64,000 nucleotides of DNA, from contig CAJNYU010000551.1 of the NCBI GenBank assembly GCA_905331475.1, positions 1 to 64,000 on the forward strand, read 5' to 3'. Below are positions 61,559 to 64,000 of this stretch, piece by piece. A program made the position numbers and the translations under genes. Position 1 is the first letter of the stretch, and the number at the start of each line of letters is the position of its first letter. The notes below the pieces were generated by a model. That model worked only from the letters and a program-made list of their open reading frames with translations. It did no database searches and was not told where the DNA came from. Source of the stretch: Rotaria socialis (lineage: Eukaryota > Rotifera > Eurotatoria > Philodinida > Philodinidae).

Positions 61559-64000
61559 ATACACCTGTATATATGATAAATGCCTCGCAGGGATGTAAGG
61601 AAGTGAGCTAACCGATCATAATAACAACGATAGTAGAGCCTTAGTGCCTAATATTCTTTGTCGATCTGCATCACCACCGGTGCGTGTGCGTCGATCTTAG
61701 TAATGAAAAATTCTTTTTCGACGCTTCTTTATTTGTTTTTAAGGTTTCTCTTTAGCGGATGATTAAAATACAAAACGTTTCCGATCATATTCGTCTTAAA
61801 TATTTTTTCTCTTTTCTCCTTCTCACATCTAAATTCTTTTTTTATTATAGCAAAAGTGTGTGTAAGTGAATCGTGCGCCAGTTAATCGACACGAACGCAA
61901 TGTAATGCAATGCATTTTGCGTTTCTATATGCGTGTGTCTATATGTGTGTTCATTTCATTTTGTTTGAATAAACATTGTGAGACTTCCGTTGCCGGCATC
62001 TCACCCGATGATTGCTAATAGAGAAAAAGACAAGTGACGTTCGCTCATATAGAATAAACGCAATGATGATTGAAATTTTTTTCTCTTTCTATATCTATCT
62101 TTTCATTTCTATATATTTATGCTCAAGAATAAAATATTCATAACACAAAACGATGTGCGACAGACTCCTGTTGTCACTCTCTTTAGTCTTCTTCTATGTC
62201 TCTTTCTCGTCTTTGTGCGTTCTGCTCTTATGGTCGGTTAATAAGAGAAGGCAAAAAAGAATGCCTATACCTTTATAGAAAAAGAGACAGATAGAGAGAA
62301 AGAGAAAAATAATTCGCGATTGGTCTTCGCCAATGATTGGCCGAGAATTGATCGTATTGTGCAATTTTTGGACAAATAATAGAGAGAGCGAGAGACAGAG
62401 AGAAAGAAATAGAAAGACACAAATATAGCACGCGATTTTATATTCTCGTTTAGTAAACACCTGCTTCGATCTAGTGAGTATAAAGAAGTAAAAAAAAAAG
62501 AAATCTATCTATCACCTGTCTCGTCTTCCTCTTTCATAAACGAGTGCGATAGATAGACGACGGCACGCATAGCCCTCTTGAAAAAAAATAGAATTGAGAG
62601 AGAGAGAGAGAGAGAGAGGGAGAGTAAGAAAACCGACCGACACCTTATCATCATCATCATCATCATCATCATCATTTCTTATGCGATATTCTCTTTCTAA
62701 TCATCATCGTCATCATCATCCCTACTAGTGTCTGTGAGCTGAGTTACAAAAAAAAAGAAGAAATTGCTACCTCTTGTTAAGCACACACTTATACTGTAAA
62801 TCGATAACAACATCATATCTTCGACATTTCTTCATCTTTTTCTTCTTTACATAGAAGTGTTGACTTTGTCACTTGTGTCTGTTAGGATGTGCGCAAATCC
62901 ATTACACCTATATTAAAATCGTTCCAGATCGAAATAGATACTTTATCAAAACAAAGCAAATTAACTGAAGAAACTCTTTTAAAAATTTATCAACATTTAA
63001 GTGAATTACCAGGTATGATTAAATATCTTTTCTCTCTGTTCTCCTTTTATCTTTTTAACATGCTTTTTTTTCTTCTTCTTTACTTTAGTTAAAGATCCGG
63101 TGCCAATTCTTGAGTACACTCAAACATTACAGACAGGATTAGAGAAAGTGTCTGATTTAGCAGCACAAAATCAAAATTTAAAAGAAATATTAAGTAAAAA
63201 ATAGAGATAATTTTTGTTCAAAATAATTTTTCAATCAAATTTATTTATAGACGAATTAGCTCATGTCAAAAGTCAAGGTAAAGAAAAGAAGAGATTTTTT
63301 TCCAACAGAATAAAAGAATCTAAAAATAATAATAATAGAATTGACAATCAAGCAATTACGTGATAAAATCAAAGATTTGGAAAAAAAACCAGAAGTAATC
63401 ATACAGGTAACATTTTACATTTATTTTCTCTTTCTTCTTCTTCTTCTTCTTCTTCTTCTATGCCTTTATAAATATAGTAAAAGAGAAATTTCACTTCGAT
63501 TATATAAAAGAATAATAAAATTGAAGTAAATTTTTAAAAGACCCTAACTGGGTAGAAGCAAATTTTCTCTTTTTTGTTCTTCTATATTCAATAGGATAAA
63601 AATCTCAAGTCTAAGATAATAGTTATTCTTTCCTTTTGAAAAGAATCTTTATTGAAATGATTTTTTCTTTTCTATTTCTAGCAACACATCAAAGACAAAG
63701 AAGACTTCCAACATATCTTCGGTATACAATATCGCCTTTTTTTTCTCTCTTGTGTTTTTATTTGAAACTGATAAGAGAATCATCTCTACATAAATAAATT
63801 TTATATTTTGTTACTTTTGGTTACATTACGTTTTTCTTTTTACTTTTGTCTAGCTGATAAAGACCATCAATTTGATCTTATTAAAAAATATGCACACATG
63901 GAAATGCATCAATCAGTATTAGATCATCCTATACATCAAGATATCTTCGAATATAAACTTAAACAAGACGATACAACTAATCTGTTTTCATCCAATAATC
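55878..64000 (+). CDS. CUX1/CASP-family coiled-coil protein, 5' part (continues past window)
   Basis: Eight exons (55878-55949, 58228-58338, 62886-63012, 63089-63193, 63251-63277, 63339-63406, 63682-63721, 63854 onward) stay in frame to the window edge. KQWTSIDLKSMQHDLDVTTI, ADESDQSRRKLVELTRDFKK, ILKSFQIEIDTLSKQSK and ELTIKQLRDKIKDLEKK match the amino-terminal coiled coil shared by CASP, a Golgi-membrane golgin-like protein, and long CUX1 isoforms. Which of the two products this gene makes cannot be told, because the TM-anchor or Cut/homeodomain part lies outside. ATG 55878 is chosen since the upstream ATG at 55871 meets a stop within eight codons. Introns 1 (2.3 kb) and 2 (4.5 kb) are by far the longest in the window. 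Confidence 0.9.
55950..58227 (+). other. intron 1 of CUX/CASP gene
   Basis: A 2.3-kb intron bounded by CAG|GTAAAG and TTTCTAG. It contains a CT run at about 57366-57390 and TA runs near 56813-56843 and 57628-57670, with no supported gene. Open frames inside are repeat-driven. Confidence 0.7.
58552..58590. repeat. (ATC)n microsatellite
   Basis: A tandem ATC/TCA run interrupted once by TAA, within CUX/CASP intron 2; a similar run recurs at 62646-62674. Confidence 0.9.
58974..59008. repeat. (GAA)n microsatellite
   Basis: About ten GAA/AAG units in tandem; it creates the poly-lysine open frame at 58941-59147, which is not a gene. Confidence 0.9.
61527..61555. repeat. (TA)n microsatellite
   Basis: About fourteen TA units within CUX/CASP intron 2. 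Confidence 0.95.
62595..62674. repeat. (GA)n and (ATC)n microsatellites
   Basis: A GA run at 62595-62624 followed closely by an ATC run at 62646-62674, just upstream of CUX/CASP exon 3. Confidence 0.9.

Larger units (their letters stand above)
58339..62885 (+). other. intron 2 of CUX/CASP gene
   Basis: A 4.5-kb intron, about 80 times the typical length here. It carries many simple repeats: (ATC)n at 58552-58590 and 62646-62674, (GAA)n at 58974-59008, (GA)n near 59914-59935, 60468-60486 and 62595-62624, and (TA)n at 61527-61555. It is a candidate for enhancers or alternative promoters, but I can point to no specific element. Confidence 0.7.

Overview
The window is nuclear DNA from a small-genome metazoan, most likely a bdelloid rotifer. 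That identification is an inference, not a database result. It rests on AT-rich DNA, genes cut by many introns of about 45-70 nt with T-rich acceptors, animal-only protein families (calaxin, SH3BP5, NDUFA5, the CUX/CASP amino terminus), and genes of bacterial or fungal type (GH172/DUF2961, UvdE) lying among them. All exon models below were built by hand. Where exon lengths are given, the summed lengths divide by three and adjoining phases agree.

Layout. 1-1423: 53-bp tandem repeats and a GC-richer block with a possible coding relic. 1424-5275 (-): a DDX19/Dbp5-like DEAD-box helicase with a coiled-coil amino-terminal extension, and an unrecognised AT-hook-like protein. 6079-7105 (+): a CNBP-like CCHC/RGG nucleic-acid-binding protein. 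8337-10069 (-): two paralogous genes for small secreted peptides. 10845-12301 (-): a papain-family protease. 12302-17139: a gene-poor, microsatellite-rich stretch. 17140-18035 (+): an unrecognised secreted protein. 18877-19298 (-): ribosomal P1. 19593-22813 (-): an active-type myotubularin. 23145-23705 (-): an orphan single-exon gene. 24514-25660 (+): a secreted GH172 protein. 25794-25867 (-): tRNA-Asn. 25876-27302 (-): a type I membrane protein. 27546-31100 (-): syntaxin-16.

The second half holds SH3BP5 (33705-36568, -), NDUFA5 (36726-37318, -), a near-perfect fold-back element with LTR-like signals (39051-39385), calaxin (39918-41320, +), a gene-poor stretch with two inverted coding fragments (42.4 and 43.2 kb), UXS1 (45618-48165, +) with a MITE-like insertion in one intron, PTRHD1 (48288-48659, +), a Ras-family GTPase (50823-51906, +), a decayed UvdE UV-endonuclease gene (52252-53732, +), and the 5' half of a CUX/CASP gene (55878 to beyond 64000, +) with introns of 2.3 and 4.5 kb.

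Most genes are unrelated housekeeping or trafficking functions. STX16, the myotubularin, SH3BP5 (a RAB11 exchange factor in mammals) and CASP all belong to endosome/Golgi traffic, but I see no evidence that they form a functional cluster. Three same-strand pairs lie 110-245 bp apart with acceptor-like sites before the downstream ATG (UXS1-PTRHD1, NDUFA5-SH3BP5, STX16-25.9 kb gene). This fits spliced-leader operons, known in rotifers, but is unproven here. I found no CRISPR array and no clearly novel multi-gene system. The best leads are the secreted-peptide family, the UvdE pseudogene, the fold-back element and the inverted coding fragments.
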